A DNA stretch of 64,000 nucleotides from Gordonia alkaliphila. Its GTDB lineage: Bacteria > Actinomycetota > Actinomycetes > Mycobacteriales > Mycobacteriaceae. Location of the stretch: assembly GCF_023017165.1 (NCBI RefSeq), contig NZ_JALKBW010000001.1, positions 3,224,001 through 3,288,000 on the forward strand, in the 5' to 3' direction. Under the pieces are notes generated by a model that was given only the letters and a program-made list of their open reading frames with translations, ran no database searches and had not been told where the DNA came from. A program made the position numbers and the translations under genes. Each line of letters starts with the position of its first letter. Within the stretch, counting starts at the first letter, position 1. Below are positions 1 through 8,927 of the stretch, piece after piece.

Positions 1-911
1 GGTCGGATCTGTGGCCGTATCGCGGCTTCAACAGGATCACCGAGCCCGCACGCATGGGGCACGAGTACCTCGGCGTCGTCGAGCAGATCGGCGACGCCGT
101 GACCGATCTCGCGGAGGGCGACCACGTGGTCGGCTCCTTCGTCGCCTCGGACAACACCTGCGAGATCTGCCAGGCCGGTTACCAGTCGCGCTGCCGCCAC
201 CAGGTGATGATGGGCGGCATCGGGACGCAGGCCGAAAAGGCGCTGATCCCGTGGGCCGCGGGCACCCTGGTGAAGATTCCCGCCGAACGCACCGCGGCAC
301 AGAACGCGAGTCTGCTCGCGGCCTCCGACGTCCTGGGCACCGGCTGGTTCGCAGCCGTCGCCGCCGAGGCCGGACCCGGCAAGACGGTGGCCGTGGTCGG
401 CGACGGCGCGGTCGGTGTGCTGGGCGTACTGGCCGCCAAGGAACTCGGCGCCGACCGCATCATCGCCATGTCCCGGCACGCCGACCGCCAAGCGCTGGCC
501 CGCCGGTTCGGCGCCACCGACATCGTCGAAGAACGCGGCGCCGACGGCGTGGCCCGGATCAAGGAGATGACCGGCGGCTACGGCGCCCATTCGGTGATCG
601 AAGCGGTCGGCACCGACGAGGCCATGCAGCAGGCGATCGACTCCACCCGCCCCGGTGGCCACGTCGGCTTCGTCGGCGTCTCGCACGGCGTCACCCTCGA
701 CGGCGGCAAACTCTTCGGAGCGACGGTGCACCTGCACGGCGGCCCCGCCCCGGTGCGCCGCTTCCTCCCCCAGCTGATCGAGTTGATCATGAGCGATCAG
801 ATCGATCCCGGGGTCGTCTTCGATCTCACGCTGCCCATTGAGCGAGCGGCTGAAAGCTATCTCGCGATGGACGAGCGGACCGCCACCAAGGTTCGCTTGA
901 CCTTCGACTGA
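1..911 (+). CDS. Zinc-dependent alcohol dehydrogenase, 5' end outside window
   Basis: Medium-chain NAD(P)-dependent alcohol dehydrogenase of the zinc type. The frame is already open at base 3, so the N-terminus lies upstream of the window; about 302 residues are visible. The GroES-like domain shows the GHE catalytic-zinc motif just after the edge and a structural-zinc loop (DNTCEICQAGYQSRC) in which Asp replaces the first of the usual four Cys, a variant known in this family. A Rossmann fold follows with GDGAVG. Oxidation of an alcohol to a carbonyl is the family reaction; the substrate cannot be read from sequence. It ends with TGA at 909-911, well separated from the catalase gene. Confidence 0.9.
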   Translation, partial: SDLWPYRGFNRITEPARMGHEYLGVVEQIGDAVTDLAEGDHVVGSFVASDNTCEICQAGYQSRCRHQVMMGGIGTQAEKALIPWAAGTLVKIPAERTAAQNASLLAASDVLGTGWFAAVAAEAGPGKTVAVVGDGAVGVLGVLAAKELGADRIIAMSRHADRQALARRFGATDIVEERGADGVARIKEMTGGYGAHSVIEAVGTDEAMQQAIDSTRPGGHVGFVGVSHGVTLDGGKLFGATVHLHGGPAPVRRFLPQLIELIMSDQIDPGVVFDLTLPIERAAESYLAMDERTATKVRLTFD

Positions 912-927
912 GTCGGTGGCGTTCTGG

Positions 928-955
928 TTGACATTCCACAAAGGCAACGCACAAT
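928..955 (+). promoter_or_regulatory. Candidate promoter of the catalase gene
   Basis: A consensus -35 TTGACA (928-933) is followed after 16 bases by CACAAT (950-955), a weak -10. It lies about 80 bases upstream of the catalase start in an otherwise gene-free gap. The -10 is imperfect, so the assignment is tentative. Confidence 0.35.
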
Positions 956-1036
956 GGCATCAGGCCTTGTTCGGCTCTAGATCCCAATAGCTCGCACAGA
1001 AGTCGAGTCAACTTGAGTCGAGGCTGGGAGGCGATA

Positions 1037-2485
1037 ATGATGACCGATCGTCCAATCACCACCACTGACTCGGGTGCACCCGCCGGGAGCGATCAGAATT
1101 CGCTCAGCGTGGGACCCGATGGGCCCATCGTTCTTCACGATCACTATTTGATCGAGCAGATGGCGCAATTCAATCGTGAACGAATTCCCGAGCGTCAGCC
1201 GCACGCCAAGGGCAGCGGCGCATTCGGCACCTTCGAAACCCTCCGGGACGTTTCTGCCTATACCTGTGCGGCGCTCTTCCAACCGGGCGTGAAGACCGAG
1301 ATGGTGGCCCGCTTCTCCTCGGTCGCCGGCGAGCGCGGCAGCCCGGACACGTGGCGAGATCCGCGCGGATTCGCGTTGAAGTTCTACACCGACGAGGGCG
1401 TGTACGACATGGTCGGCAACAACACGCCGGTATTCTTTCTCCGCGACCCGCTGAAATTCCAACACTTCATCCGCTCCCAGAAGCGTCGTGCCGACAACAA
1501 TCTGCGCGATCACGACATGCAGTGGGACTTCTGGACGCTGACGCCGGAGAGCGCGCACCAGGTCACCTGGCTCATGGGCGATCGCGGTACGCCGTCGACC
1601 TGGCGGCACATGAACGGCTACAGCTCGCACACCTACCTGTGGGTCAACGCCGAGGGTGTCAAACACTGGGTCAAGTACCACTTCAAGACCGATCAGGGCG
1701 TCGAGAATCTGACCGCCGAGGAAGCCGACCGGTATGCCATGACCGACGGCGACCACTACACGCGCGACCTGTTCGAGTCGATCGCAGCTGGGCATCACCC
1801 GAGTTGGACCCTGCACGTGCAGCTGATGCCCTACGAAGACGCCAAGACGTACCGGTTCAACCCGTTCGACCTGACCAAGGTGTGGCCGCACGCGGACTAC
1901 CCGCTGGTGGAGGTGGGCAGAATGACCCTGCACACCAATCCCACCGACCATCATTCGCAGATCGAGCAGGCTGCGTTCGCGCCGAGCAACGTGGTGCCCG
2001 GCATCGGATTCAGCCCCGACAAGATGCTGCTCGGCCGCGTCTTCTCCTATCCCGACGCGCACCGTGCTCGGATCGGCGCGAATTACCAGCAGATCCCGGT
2101 GAACCGCCCTCGGAACCCGGTGCACAGCTATTCCAAGGACGGTGCGATGCGCATCGACCTGACCGCTGATCCGGTCTACGCTCCGAACTCCAAGGGTGGT
2201 CCCGCCGCGGACTACGCCGGTCAGCCCGAACCGCAGTGGGAGACCGACGGCGCCCTGGTCCGCGAGGCGTACTCGCTGCGGGCGGACGACGATGACTGGG
2301 GTCAGGCGGGCACGCTGGTCCGTGACGTGCTCGGCGACGACGAACGTGAGCGCTTGGTCTCCAACATCGCCGGGCACCTACTCGCAGGAGTCAGTGAACC
2401 GGTGCTCGCGCGCGCCTTCGAGTACTGGCGCAATGTCGACGCCGACTTGGGCGCCCGTGTGGAAGCTGCCGTGCGCGCCGGCTGA
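1037..2485 (+). CDS. Monofunctional heme catalase
   Basis: Decomposes hydrogen peroxide to water and oxygen in the cytoplasm. The 482-residue protein has the small-subunit catalase length. Visible heme-pocket residues are distal His56 in HAKGSG, Asn128-129 in GNNTP and the proximal ligand Tyr338 in [10 protein letters not shown]. The start at ATG 1037 (or the adjacent ATG 1040) is chosen because GGGAGG lies 5-8 bases upstream; a TTG eight codons earlier lacks such a site. It is a single gene, convergent with the reductase gene behind it (9-base gap). The window also encodes KatG, so this strain carries two unrelated peroxide-scavenging enzymes. Confidence 0.96.
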   Translation: MMTDRPITTTDSGAPAGSDQNSLSVGPDGPIVLHDHYLIEQMAQFNRERIPERQPHAKGSGAFGTFETLRDVSAYTCAALFQPGVKTEMVARFSSVAGERGSPDTWRDPRGFALKFYTDEGVYDMVGNNTPVFFLRDPLKFQHFIRSQKRRADNNLRDHDMQWDFWTLTPESAHQVTWLMGDRGTPSTWRHMNGYSSHTYLWVNAEGVKHWVKYHFKTDQGVENLTAEEADRYAMTDGDHYTRDLFESIAAGHHPSWTLHVQLMPYEDAKTYRFNPFDLTKVWPHADYPLVEVGRMTLHTNPTDHHSQIEQAAFAPSNVVPGIGFSPDKMLLGRVFSYPDAHRARIGANYQQIPVNRPRNPVHSYSKDGAMRIDLTADPVYAPNSKGGPAADYAGQPEPQWETDGALVREAYSLRADDDDWGQAGTLVRDVLGDDERERLVSNIAGHLLAGVSEPVLARAFEYWRNVDADLGARVEAAVRAG

Positions 2486-2494
2486 CCATCGGCG

Positions 2495-3493
2495 TCAGAA
2501 GCCGCCGGCCACCCGTACGCGAGTCCGCCCGGTCACCGATCCCGACAGAATGTCGGTCAGGGTGCCGGGCAGGCTCGCGACGTCGATCTGGGTGGTGATC
2601 GCGTCGAGGTGTCGCGGCTTAATGTCGGTGCCGAGTCGCGCCCACAATGCACGGCGCCGCGCGCTCGGCTGCTGCACCGAATCGATGCCCGCCAACGTCA
2701 CCCCGCGCAGGATGAAGGGATGGACGGTAGTCGGCAGATCGGCGCTGCCGGCCAGCCCGGACGCGGCGACGATGCCCTCGTACCGCAGCGTGCTCGCCAC
2801 GTAGGCGAGGGTGGTGCCGCCGACGCAATCGACGGCGGCAGCCCACTGCGTCTTGCCGAGGGCCCGCACCTTCTCCCCCGCTTCGGGAACGCGGCCGATC
2901 ACCTGAGCGGCACCCAGCTCCCGCAGTAGGTCGTGTGCCGACTCCTTGCCGGTGGACGCGACCACTTCGTAGCCCGCCGCCGCCAGCAGATCGACGCTGA
3001 CGCTGCCCACGCCGCCGCTGGCGCCGGTCACCAAGATCGGCCCGTCGGCGGGCGTGATGCCGTGCGCCACAATGCGTTCCACGCTCATCGCCGCGGTGTA
3101 GCCGGCCGTACCGATGGTGCCGACCTCGGCGGTGGTGAGCCCGGCGAGCTTCACCACGAGGTCTGCGGGCACCACGGCGAGCTCGGCATAGCCGCCATGG
3201 CGCCCGGTGCCGATATCGCGACCGTGCGCGACCACCTGGTCACCTACCGCGAACTCGGGCGACGAACTCGCACGCACTGTTCCGGTGAGATCGATGCCCG
3301 GGATCAGCGGGTACTCCCGCGCCACCCCGCCCCTCGGGGTCACCGCCAAGGCGTCCTTGAAGTTGACGCTCGAATAGTCGACCGCGATCGTCACCTCACC
3401 CTCGGGCAGGGCGCCGATGTCCACGGCCTCGCTCGCCAGGTCGATGCCGCCGTCGTCGTTACCGCGCGCCACAAGCGCGTTGAAGTCACCCAT
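2495..3493 (-). CDS. AcuI/YhdH-family acrylyl-CoA reductase-type oxidoreductase
   Basis: Medium-chain reductase of the YhdH/AcuI branch (332 residues), NADPH-dependent and lacking zinc sites. The typical family segments SVNFKDALA and PGIDLTGTV are present near the N-terminus, and the nucleotide loop TGASGGVGSVSVDLL lies near residue 155. AcuI enzymes reduce acrylyl-CoA to propionyl-CoA; whether this one does so or reduces another enone is not visible. The ATG is preceded by TAGGCT with a 7-base gap and no ribosome-binding site, so the mRNA is probably leaderless. It is convergent with the catalase gene. Confidence 0.88.
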   Translation of the reverse strand: MGDFNALVARGNDDGGIDLASEAVDIGALPEGEVTIAVDYSSVNFKDALAVTPRGGVAREYPLIPGIDLTGTVRASSSPEFAVGDQVVAHGRDIGTGRHGGYAELAVVPADLVVKLAGLTTAEVGTIGTAGYTAAMSVERIVAHGITPADGPILVTGASGGVGSVSVDLLAAAGYEVVASTGKESAHDLLRELGAAQVIGRVPEAGEKVRALGKTQWAAAVDCVGGTTLAYVASTLRYEGIVAASGLAGSADLPTTVHPFILRGVTLAGIDSVQQPSARRRALWARLGTDIKPRHLDAITTQIDVASLPGTLTDILSGSVTGRTRVRVAGGF

Positions 3494-3500
3494 GGTTCTC

Positions 3501-3506
3501 AGCCTA
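3501..3506 (-). promoter_or_regulatory. Leaderless -10 (TAGGCT) of the AcuI-like gene
   Basis: TAGGCT on the minus strand, 7 bases before the ATG at 3493. This spacing puts the transcription start at the initiation codon. Confidence 0.55.
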
Positions 3507-3594
3507 GGCCCGCCGGTGTGGTCGATCGTGGATCAGCATGGGACAGGACGAGCAGCGTGTCGTTGCGCATCAGTGGGAGCGGTCACCGTGTAAT

Positions 3595-3798
3595 TCTTCG
3601 AGGAAGCTCCTACGCTACGCCCGCAGACCCGGACCGCGGCCGAGCACGCACAGTGCCGGGCCCAGCGCACCGCCGACAACGAGCAGCGCCGCGCCGACCA
3701 AGCCCAGCGGGTCTCCCGACGAAGAGGCAGCGTGGACCGAGCACGACGCGTTCCTCCGTTTCGCCGACGACGCCGGCGACCCGCCGCCCGGAACACGA
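3595..3798 (+). pseudogene. Possible remnant of a small gene, frameshifted and without start or stop
   Basis: The 354-base gap between 3494 and 3847 contains no intact gene. On the plus strand a polar helix-like peptide (TAAEHAQCRAQRTADNEQ) reads in one frame until about 3710. A second peptide (DEEAAWTEHDAFLRFADDAG) then continues in the next frame, and both show the high third-position GC of real genes here. Removing one G from the GGG at about 3709 would fuse them. There is no start codon after the TAA near 3595 and no stop before the hairpin at 3799. The opposite strand can also be read as a hydrophobic peptide, so even the strand is uncertain. I recognise no family. Confidence 0.25.
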
Positions 3799-3832
3799 AG
3801 ACACCTCCGCAGACAAGTCCGCGGAGGTGTCT
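3799..3832. terminator. Hairpin terminator, 12-bp perfect stem
   Basis: AGACACCTCCGC (3799-3810) and GCGGAGGTGTCT (3821-3832) pair perfectly around a 10-base loop. It sits just beyond the 3' end of the minus-strand catabolic operon (stop at 3848-3850) and probably terminates it. There is no long T run, as is common in actinobacteria. Confidence 0.65.
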
Positions 3833-3847
3833 TCCCCTCGTGTTCGT

Positions 3848-4444
3848 CTAGACCGAGCCGACCACCAGTCGGGCGGCCATCTCGGCGACCAGTTCCTCGG
3901 CCAGAGCCCAGGGACCGAAGCCGGCCGCCGGGTTCAGGTGTCCGGCGTCGCCGAGATCCACCAGCCTGCTCCCCCACACCTCGGCCAAGCCTGCGGTGGT
4001 GCGGAAGCGGGCGAGCGGATCGTTGCGGCTGGCCGCCACCACCGACCCGAAGGGCAGCGTGCGTCGCGAGATCGGCGACCACCCTGCGGCTGCCAATTCC
4101 GCAGGCCGCGGGTGCGGCTCCGGCCAGTCGACGTCGAAGTCCGGCGGCGTCGCCAGCACCGCGCCGGCCACCCGGTCGAGCGAGACCGCGGGCGCCTGTC
4201 GGGCCCACGCCACGGTCACCAGCACTCCGGCGCTATGCGCCAGCAGTACTGCCGGGCCGTCGACGTCGTCGATCGTGTTCTGCAGCAAACGGATTCGCTC
4301 GTTCAGATCGTGCCAGTCGGCTTCGGCCGGGAACGGTACGCGGACCGCCTCCGGGTGCTCCGCGAGGTAGAGTTCCTGCCAGTGGTCAGGTGCTGCGCCG
4401 CGCAGTCCGGGGACCACGACCACGGTGGGGTTCACTGCGCTCAT
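3848..4444 (-). CDS. RBBP9/YdeN-type serine hydrolase
   Basis: Small alpha/beta hydrolase of 198 residues in the RBBP9/YdeN (Ser_hydrolase) family. The N-terminus VVVVPGLRG is the first strand and oxyanion loop. LLAHSAG carries the nucleophilic Ser, RNDP the likely acid and GDAGHLN the catalytic His. Its start overlaps the stop of the MFS gene upstream by ATGA, so it is the last gene of the catabolic operon. The operon context suggests hydrolysis of an ester, thioester or lactone in that pathway, but the substrate is unknown. Confidence 0.85.
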   Translation of the reverse strand: MSAVNPTVVVVPGLRGAAPDHWQELYLAEHPEAVRVPFPAEADWHDLNERIRLLQNTIDDVDGPAVLLAHSAGVLVTVAWARQAPAVSLDRVAGAVLATPPDFDVDWPEPHPRPAELAAAGWSPISRRTLPFGSVVAASRNDPLARFRTTAGLAEVWGSRLVDLGDAGHLNPAAGFGPWALAEELVAEMAARLVVGSV

Positions 4445-5811
4445 CGGGCCACCCCGCTGGAGATCGCACGCAGTCGGGCCAGCCCCGCCGGATGAAGTCG
4501 ACGTCCGACGATCATCGCCGCCGCCGCCGGAATGTAGACCAGAGGCGCGATCTTCAGCGCCCCCATCAGGCCCATGCTGTCGGCCAGAATGCCGATCAGC
4601 AGCGGCGCCGCCGCCAGACCCAGCAGGTTGTTCGCCAGGGTCAGCGTGCCCATCGCGGAGGCCTGAATCGAGCGGTGCGTCAGCGACGCGACCATCGCGG
4701 CCGAGGTGCCCGAGCAGCCGGCCGAGAAGAACGCGCCGATCCCGAGCAGCACCAGCTGCGTGGTCCCGGTGGGCATCCGGAACGCGAACATCAGGGAGAC
4801 GAAGGCGATGGAACAGAACGCCACGCCGGCCGTCCACTTGCGCGTCGGATCGGACAGGCTGATCCGGTCGGCGAAGAAGCCGCAGACCACCATGCCCGAA
4901 CCCACCAGCATGACGAAGATGGCCGCCATGCCGCCGGCCTTGTCGACCGGCAGGTTGTAGGCCTCCTTGAAGAAGGTCGGCAACCAGGTCAACATCACCG
5001 CGGCCATGAACATCTGCATGCCGCTGCCGAAGTAGGCGCACAGCACCGCTGGATTGGTGAACAGGCTGGAGAACGGCGCACGGTCCAACTTGGGACCGGA
5101 GTCGGCGACCGGGGTTTCCTCGGCCGCGACCTCCTCGACCACCACGTCCTCGGCGGGCACTTCGTGTCGGCGCACCCGCGCCTCGGTGACGATCAGCCGG
5201 AAGGCCGCCACCAAGAGCAGACCCAGCACCGCCATCGACGCGATGGACCAGCGCCACCCGAACTGTACTGCGATGACCCCGCCCAGCGCCGTACCGAACA
5301 TGGTGCCGAACGAACCGCCGGCCATGAAGGCCGCCGAGAGTGCTCCATGCACGCGGGGGGCGAACAGACTGAGCACCAGGGCGATACCGACGCTGCCGTA
5401 GGCGGCTTCGCCGACGCCCACGAAGAACCGAGCGACCAGGAGCTGCTCGTAGGTCTGGGCGAAGGCGCAGGCCAGCGTGGCGAGCGACCAGAGGACTGCC
5501 ATCACGACGAGGCTGCGCACGCGGCCCCAACGATCGGCGAGGATCGAGATCGGCAGGGTCAGCAGACCGACCATGAGGGCCACGACCGAGATGAGTGATC
5601 CGAGCTGGCCCTTGTCCAGGCTCAGTTCCTGCCCGAGCGGCACGAACACCGCGGCGAGCACCTGTCGGGACATGTAGTCCGACAGCAGCAGAGAGAACGC
5701 AAGGGCGAGGACCACCCAGGCGTAGAGCCGCCGGCGACTGGGCTTGCCAGTCGTCGGCGCCTCCGACGCCATGGGAACCTCAACGCTTACGCGAGGAGTC
5801 ATAGTTGCCAT
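4441..5811 (-). CDS. Major facilitator superfamily transporter (Spinster-like)
   Basis: 456-residue inner-membrane carrier with two six-helix halves. ADRWGRVRS after the second helix is the MFS signature loop, and a charged central loop (residues about 210-245) separates the halves. The organisation resembles Spinster-type or aromatic-acid MFS proteins. It is translationally coupled to the hydrolase downstream and follows the BKACE gene with a 15-base gap, so it is likely the uptake (or efflux) system of the catabolic operon. ATG 5811 is used; the in-frame ATG at 5802 is possible. Confidence 0.9.
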   Translation of the reverse strand: MATMTPRVSVEVPMASEAPTTGKPSRRRLYAWVVLALAFSLLLSDYMSRQVLAAVFVPLGQELSLDKGQLGSLISVVALMVGLLTLPISILADRWGRVRSLVVMAVLWSLATLACAFAQTYEQLLVARFFVGVGEAAYGSVGIALVLSLFAPRVHGALSAAFMAGGSFGTMFGTALGGVIAVQFGWRWSIASMAVLGLLLVAAFRLIVTEARVRRHEVPAEDVVVEEVAAEETPVADSGPKLDRAPFSSLFTNPAVLCAYFGSGMQMFMAAVMLTWLPTFFKEAYNLPVDKAGGMAAIFVMLVGSGMVVCGFFADRISLSDPTRKWTAGVAFCSIAFVSLMFAFRMPTGTTQLVLLGIGAFFSAGCSGTSAAMVASLTHRSIQASAMGTLTLANNLLGLAAAPLLIGILADSMGLMGALKIAPLVYIPAAAAMIVGRRLHPAGLARLRAISSGVAR

Positions 5812-5826
5812 GGTGACTCAATCGCC

Positions 5827-6879
5827 TTACGCGTGGTGGGTGAAACCGAGCTGACCGGGCTGACGGTTGGGCGCGTAGCCCAGCTTGGCGAGCGTCTCGT
5901 CGACCGAGTCGTAGGTCTCGCCGATCCGGTAGATGTCGCGCGCTTCCTTGCCCGTGGCCACCTCGCGGCCGAGCTCGTGACTGATCCGCACGAGCTGCTT
6001 GACCTGGTCCACCGACTTGATCTTCTCGCCCTTGCGGCCCCAGAGGGTGTCCTCGTTGCCGCAGCGGGTGTGCAGACCCATGGCGATCGCCAGGGTGTTG
6101 ACCGGGAGCACCGAGCGCATGATCGACTCGAGCGCCAGCACGGCGCCGTCCGGCACACGGTTGATGAACTGCATGATGTTGTACGGGTTGGGGCCGTCGA
6201 AGCCGCCGCCGATACCGACCCACGTGACGTTCATCGGGCCCATGTACTTGCCGCGACGGATCAGGCGCTCGACGGTCTCCAACTGCGGGATCGACGACAG
6301 CTGGAAGTGCGGCTGAATGCCGTTGGCGCGCAGGCGACGCAGGTGCTCCTCGACCCACTCCGGGCCGGCCGGGACAGTCATCTCACGGTAGGTGTCCGAC
6401 AGTTCCGGACGCTCCATCGAGGTGCCGGCGATGTCATCGGCGGTCATCAGCTCCATGATGTTCATCTGGCTGGTGTTGATCGCGATCGTCACCTGGTCCG
6501 GCTTCGGATCGAGCTCGGCCAGCAGGTGGCGGGTGTCGTCGGACAGCCACTTGGCCTCGGCGCCTTCGCCTTCCGGCGCGAACGAGATCGAACCGCCGAC
6601 CTGCAGAATCATGTCCGGCACGGCCTCGCGGAGGCCCGCCAGCAGCTCGTTGAACTTCGACATCCGCTTGCTGCCGGAACCGTCGAGCTCACGGACGTGA
6701 ATGTGCAGCACCGTGGCGCCGGCCTCGTAGCAGTCGACGGCCTGCTGGACGTGCTGCTCGATGGTCAGGGGCAGATCTTCGGGGAAGTCGTCGACCTCCC
6801 ACTCGGGACCGTACGGGGCCACCGTGATGACCTGCTTCTCCTGGACCTCAGGCAGCAGGGCGTCGTCGTGGAAATGCAT
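5827..6879 (-). CDS. BKACE family beta-keto acid cleavage enzyme (DUF849)
   Basis: 350 residues of the DUF849/BKACE family, TIM-barrel enzymes that condense a beta-keto acid with acetyl-CoA and split it into acetoacetate and a CoA ester. The zinc ligands HxH (His59, His61 in LHIHVR) are present. The RxGxED motif of the family appears as Arg272-Glu276-Asp277 (RCGNED), so the core active site looks intact. Substrate specificity differs among BKACEs and is unknown here. AAGGAG lies six bases before the ATG. It stands between the dioxygenase and the transporter genes of the same operon and probably performs the carbon-carbon cleavage of the pathway. Confidence 0.92.
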   Translation of the reverse strand: MHFHDDALLPEVQEKQVITVAPYGPEWEVDDFPEDLPLTIEQHVQQAVDCYEAGATVLHIHVRELDGSGSKRMSKFNELLAGLREAVPDMILQVGGSISFAPEGEGAEAKWLSDDTRHLLAELDPKPDQVTIAINTSQMNIMELMTADDIAGTSMERPELSDTYREMTVPAGPEWVEEHLRRLRANGIQPHFQLSSIPQLETVERLIRRGKYMGPMNVTWVGIGGGFDGPNPYNIMQFINRVPDGAVLALESIMRSVLPVNTLAIAMGLHTRCGNEDTLWGRKGEKIKSVDQVKQLVRISHELGREVATGKEARDIYRIGETYDSVDETLAKLGYAPNRQPGQLGFTHHA

Positions 6880-6939
6880 GGTGTTCTCCTTGGGGTGAAA
6901 TACGGGTTGAGGGCTGTGGTGACGGTGGGTGGGTGAGGG

Positions 6940-7842
6940 TCAGAACGGGCGGTCGCCGACGATGCCGGCGCGTTCCATCCGACGGACGGCGGGCCAGTAG
7001 TCCTGGACCGCGTAGTGCTGGGTGTTGCGGTTGTCCCAGATCGCGAAGCTGTTGGGGGTCCACCGCCAGCGGACCTGGAACTCGGGCACCGAGGCCTGAC
7101 GGATCAGGTAGTGCAGCAGGTCCGCCGCACCGGGTGCGTAGTCGTAGCCGAACCGGACATTGGTCGGCGTGTGGAAATTGGTGAGGTGGGTGGCGAAGGA
7201 ATTGACGAAGAGGACCTTCTCGCCGGACTCCGGGTGCGTCCGCACCACCGGATGTTCGGCATCCGGGTAGGTCGCGTGCAGCTGCGCGCGCTTGTCGGCA
7301 GGCATGGCCGCACCGAAGCTGGCTTCGATCGAGTGGCGGGCCCGCAGGCCTTCGATGCGTTTCTTCACGTCCGCGGGCAGGGCTGCGTAGGCCGCGACCA
7401 TGTCGACCCAGATGGTGTCGCCGCCCACCTCGGGGCCTTCGACGCACCGCAGGACCGAACCCATGGGCGGGGCCTCGCGCCAGGTGGCGTCGCAGTGGAA
7501 GGCGTTCTCGTAGTGCTCGGCAGGGCTGTCGAGATCCTTGTAGATCCGCACCAGGCCGGGATGTTCCGGATCGCTGCCGGCGACCGGGTGATCCTCGAGC
7601 GCACCGAAGCGTTCGGCGAGCGCGACGTGATCGGCGCGGCTGATCGGCTGATCGCGGACGAACAGGACCTTGTGCACGAGAAGCAGCTCACGCAGTTGGG
7701 CGAACAGCGCGTCGTCGTGGGCGACCTGGGCGAGGTCGACGTCGAACAGTTCCGCACCGAGGTGCGCGGTGAGTCGTTCGGCTCGGATCGTCTTGGTAGC
7801 GGCGGCCTCGGTGGTGACGGGGCGGTCGGCGGTCATGGTCAT
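6940..7842 (-). CDS. TauD/TfdA-family 2-oxoglutarate-dependent dioxygenase
   Basis: Iron(II)/2-oxoglutarate dioxygenase of 300 residues. The facial triad is complete: His116 and Asp118 in FHCDATW, His276 in NTQHYAV; the arginine pair in RRMER (287-288) fits the 2-oxoglutarate anchor. Family members hydroxylate carbons next to a heteroatom (taurine, 2,4-D, alkyl sulfates, gamma-butyrobetaine). The start at 7842 is chosen because GGAGGAG lies 8 bases upstream; longer readings have no such site. It follows the quinone oxidoreductase gene by 28 bases in the same operon and likely makes the first oxidation of the imported compound. Confidence 0.92.
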   Translation of the reverse strand: MTMTADRPVTTEAAATKTIRAERLTAHLGAELFDVDLAQVAHDDALFAQLRELLLVHKVLFVRDQPISRADHVALAERFGALEDHPVAGSDPEHPGLVRIYKDLDSPAEHYENAFHCDATWREAPPMGSVLRCVEGPEVGGDTIWVDMVAAYAALPADVKKRIEGLRARHSIEASFGAAMPADKRAQLHATYPDAEHPVVRTHPESGEKVLFVNSFATHLTNFHTPTNVRFGYDYAPGAADLLHYLIRQASVPEFQVRWRWTPNSFAIWDNRNTQHYAVQDYWPAVRRMERAGIVGDRPF

Positions 7843-7870
7843 GGCTTCTTCTCCTCCTCTCGGGTGGGGA

Positions 7871-8851
7871 CTAGACGGTGAGGATCGTGGATCCGGTGAG
7901 GGCACCGGACTCCAGATCGGCGTGGGCGCGGGCCGCTTCGGCGAGCGGGTAGCGCTGGTTGACGTTGATCACGATGCGGCCGGCGGCGATGTGGCCGAAG
8001 AGTTCGCCGGCCAGCTCGGCCCGCTCGGCGGGATCGGCGATGTAGTCGGCCAGACCGGGGCGGGTGACGAACAGAGACCCCTTGATGGCCAGTTGCATGG
8101 GGTCGATCGGCGGGATCGGGCCCGACGACGTGCCGAAGCAGACCAGCAGGCCGCGCTTGGCGAGGCTGTCGAGCGACGCGTCGACGGTGGCCTTGCCGAT
8201 GCTGTCCAGCACCACCGGAACGCCGACGCCGTCGGTCAGCTCGCGCACGCGCTCGGCGACGTTCTCGCGCTTGTAGTAGATGATCTCGTCGACGCCGTTG
8301 GCCTTGGCCAGGGCGGCCTTCTCCTCGGTGGAGACGGTGCCGATGACCCGCAGGCCCAGCAGCTTGGCCCACTGGGCGACGATCAGGCCGACGCCGCCGG
8401 CGGCTGCGTGCAGCAGGATGGTGTCGCCCGGCTTGTAGTCGTGGATCCGACGCATCAGGTAGCCGGCGGTGAGGCCGCGCATGGTGCAGGCGGCGGCGGT
8501 CTCGAAGGAGATCTCGTCCGGCAGCGCGATCAGGTGGCGGGCCGGCAGCACGAAATCGGTGCTGTAGGCGCCTAGCGGGCTTCCGGTGTAGGTGTAGGTG
8601 ACTCGATCGCCGGGGGCCACCTCGGTCACGCCGGGGCCCACCGCCTCCACCACGCCGGCCGCCTCGACGCCCATGCCGTTCGGCAGCGGCACCGGGTACA
8701 GGCCGGTGCGGTAGTAGGTGTCAGCGAAATTGACGCCGATCGCGTGGTGACGCACCCGAGCCTCACCAGGGCCCGGCTCGCCCACCACGATCTCTTCCAG
8801 GCTGAGAACGTCGGGGCCGCCGACGGAGTGGAAGCGAATTGCCTGAGTCAT
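7871..8851 (-). CDS. Zeta-crystallin-type NADPH:quinone oxidoreductase
   Basis: 326-residue medium-chain reductase close to QorA. It has the family segments IGVNFADTYYR and MGVEAAGVVEA, the nucleotide loop AAAGGVGLI near residue 150, and no zinc cysteines. These enzymes reduce quinones or alpha,beta-unsaturated carbonyls with NADPH. It is the first gene of the minus-strand catabolic operon; AAAGGGAA precedes the ATG. It is divergent from the AraC-type regulator, sharing a 168-base control region with direct repeats. Confidence 0.92.
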   Translation of the reverse strand: MTQAIRFHSVGGPDVLSLEEIVVGEPGPGEARVRHHAIGVNFADTYYRTGLYPVPLPNGMGVEAAGVVEAVGPGVTEVAPGDRVTYTYTGSPLGAYSTDFVLPARHLIALPDEISFETAAACTMRGLTAGYLMRRIHDYKPGDTILLHAAAGGVGLIVAQWAKLLGLRVIGTVSTEEKAALAKANGVDEIIYYKRENVAERVRELTDGVGVPVVLDSIGKATVDASLDSLAKRGLLVCFGTSSGPIPPIDPMQLAIKGSLFVTRPGLADYIADPAERAELAGELFGHIAAGRIVINVNQRYPLAEAARAHADLESGALTGSTILTV

Positions 8852-8884
8852 GAGTTCCCTTTCATGTCAGCCGCTACAACGCTG

Positions 8885-8908
8885 CTGTCGATGTGATGTG
8901 AACGACAG
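8885..8908. promoter_or_regulatory. Inverted repeat in the divergent control region
   Basis: CTGTCG (8885-8890) and CGACAG (8903-8908) form a perfect 6-bp inverted repeat with a 12-base spacer, about 35 bases upstream of the operon's first gene. It may be an extra protein site or part of the transcribed leader; function unknown. Confidence 0.35.
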
Positions 8909-8927
8909 TAAGGGCCGAAAGAGGGCT

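Noticed and set aside
1013-1036. Upstream TTG start for the catalase
   Set aside because: No ribosome-binding site before it, whereas ATG 1037/1040 has GGGAGG at proper distance and gives the usual family length.
3538-5598. Long plus-strand frame opposite the hydrolase and MFS genes
   Set aside because: It is complementary to two well-supported genes and has repetitive Arg/Ala/Pro composition with no motif.
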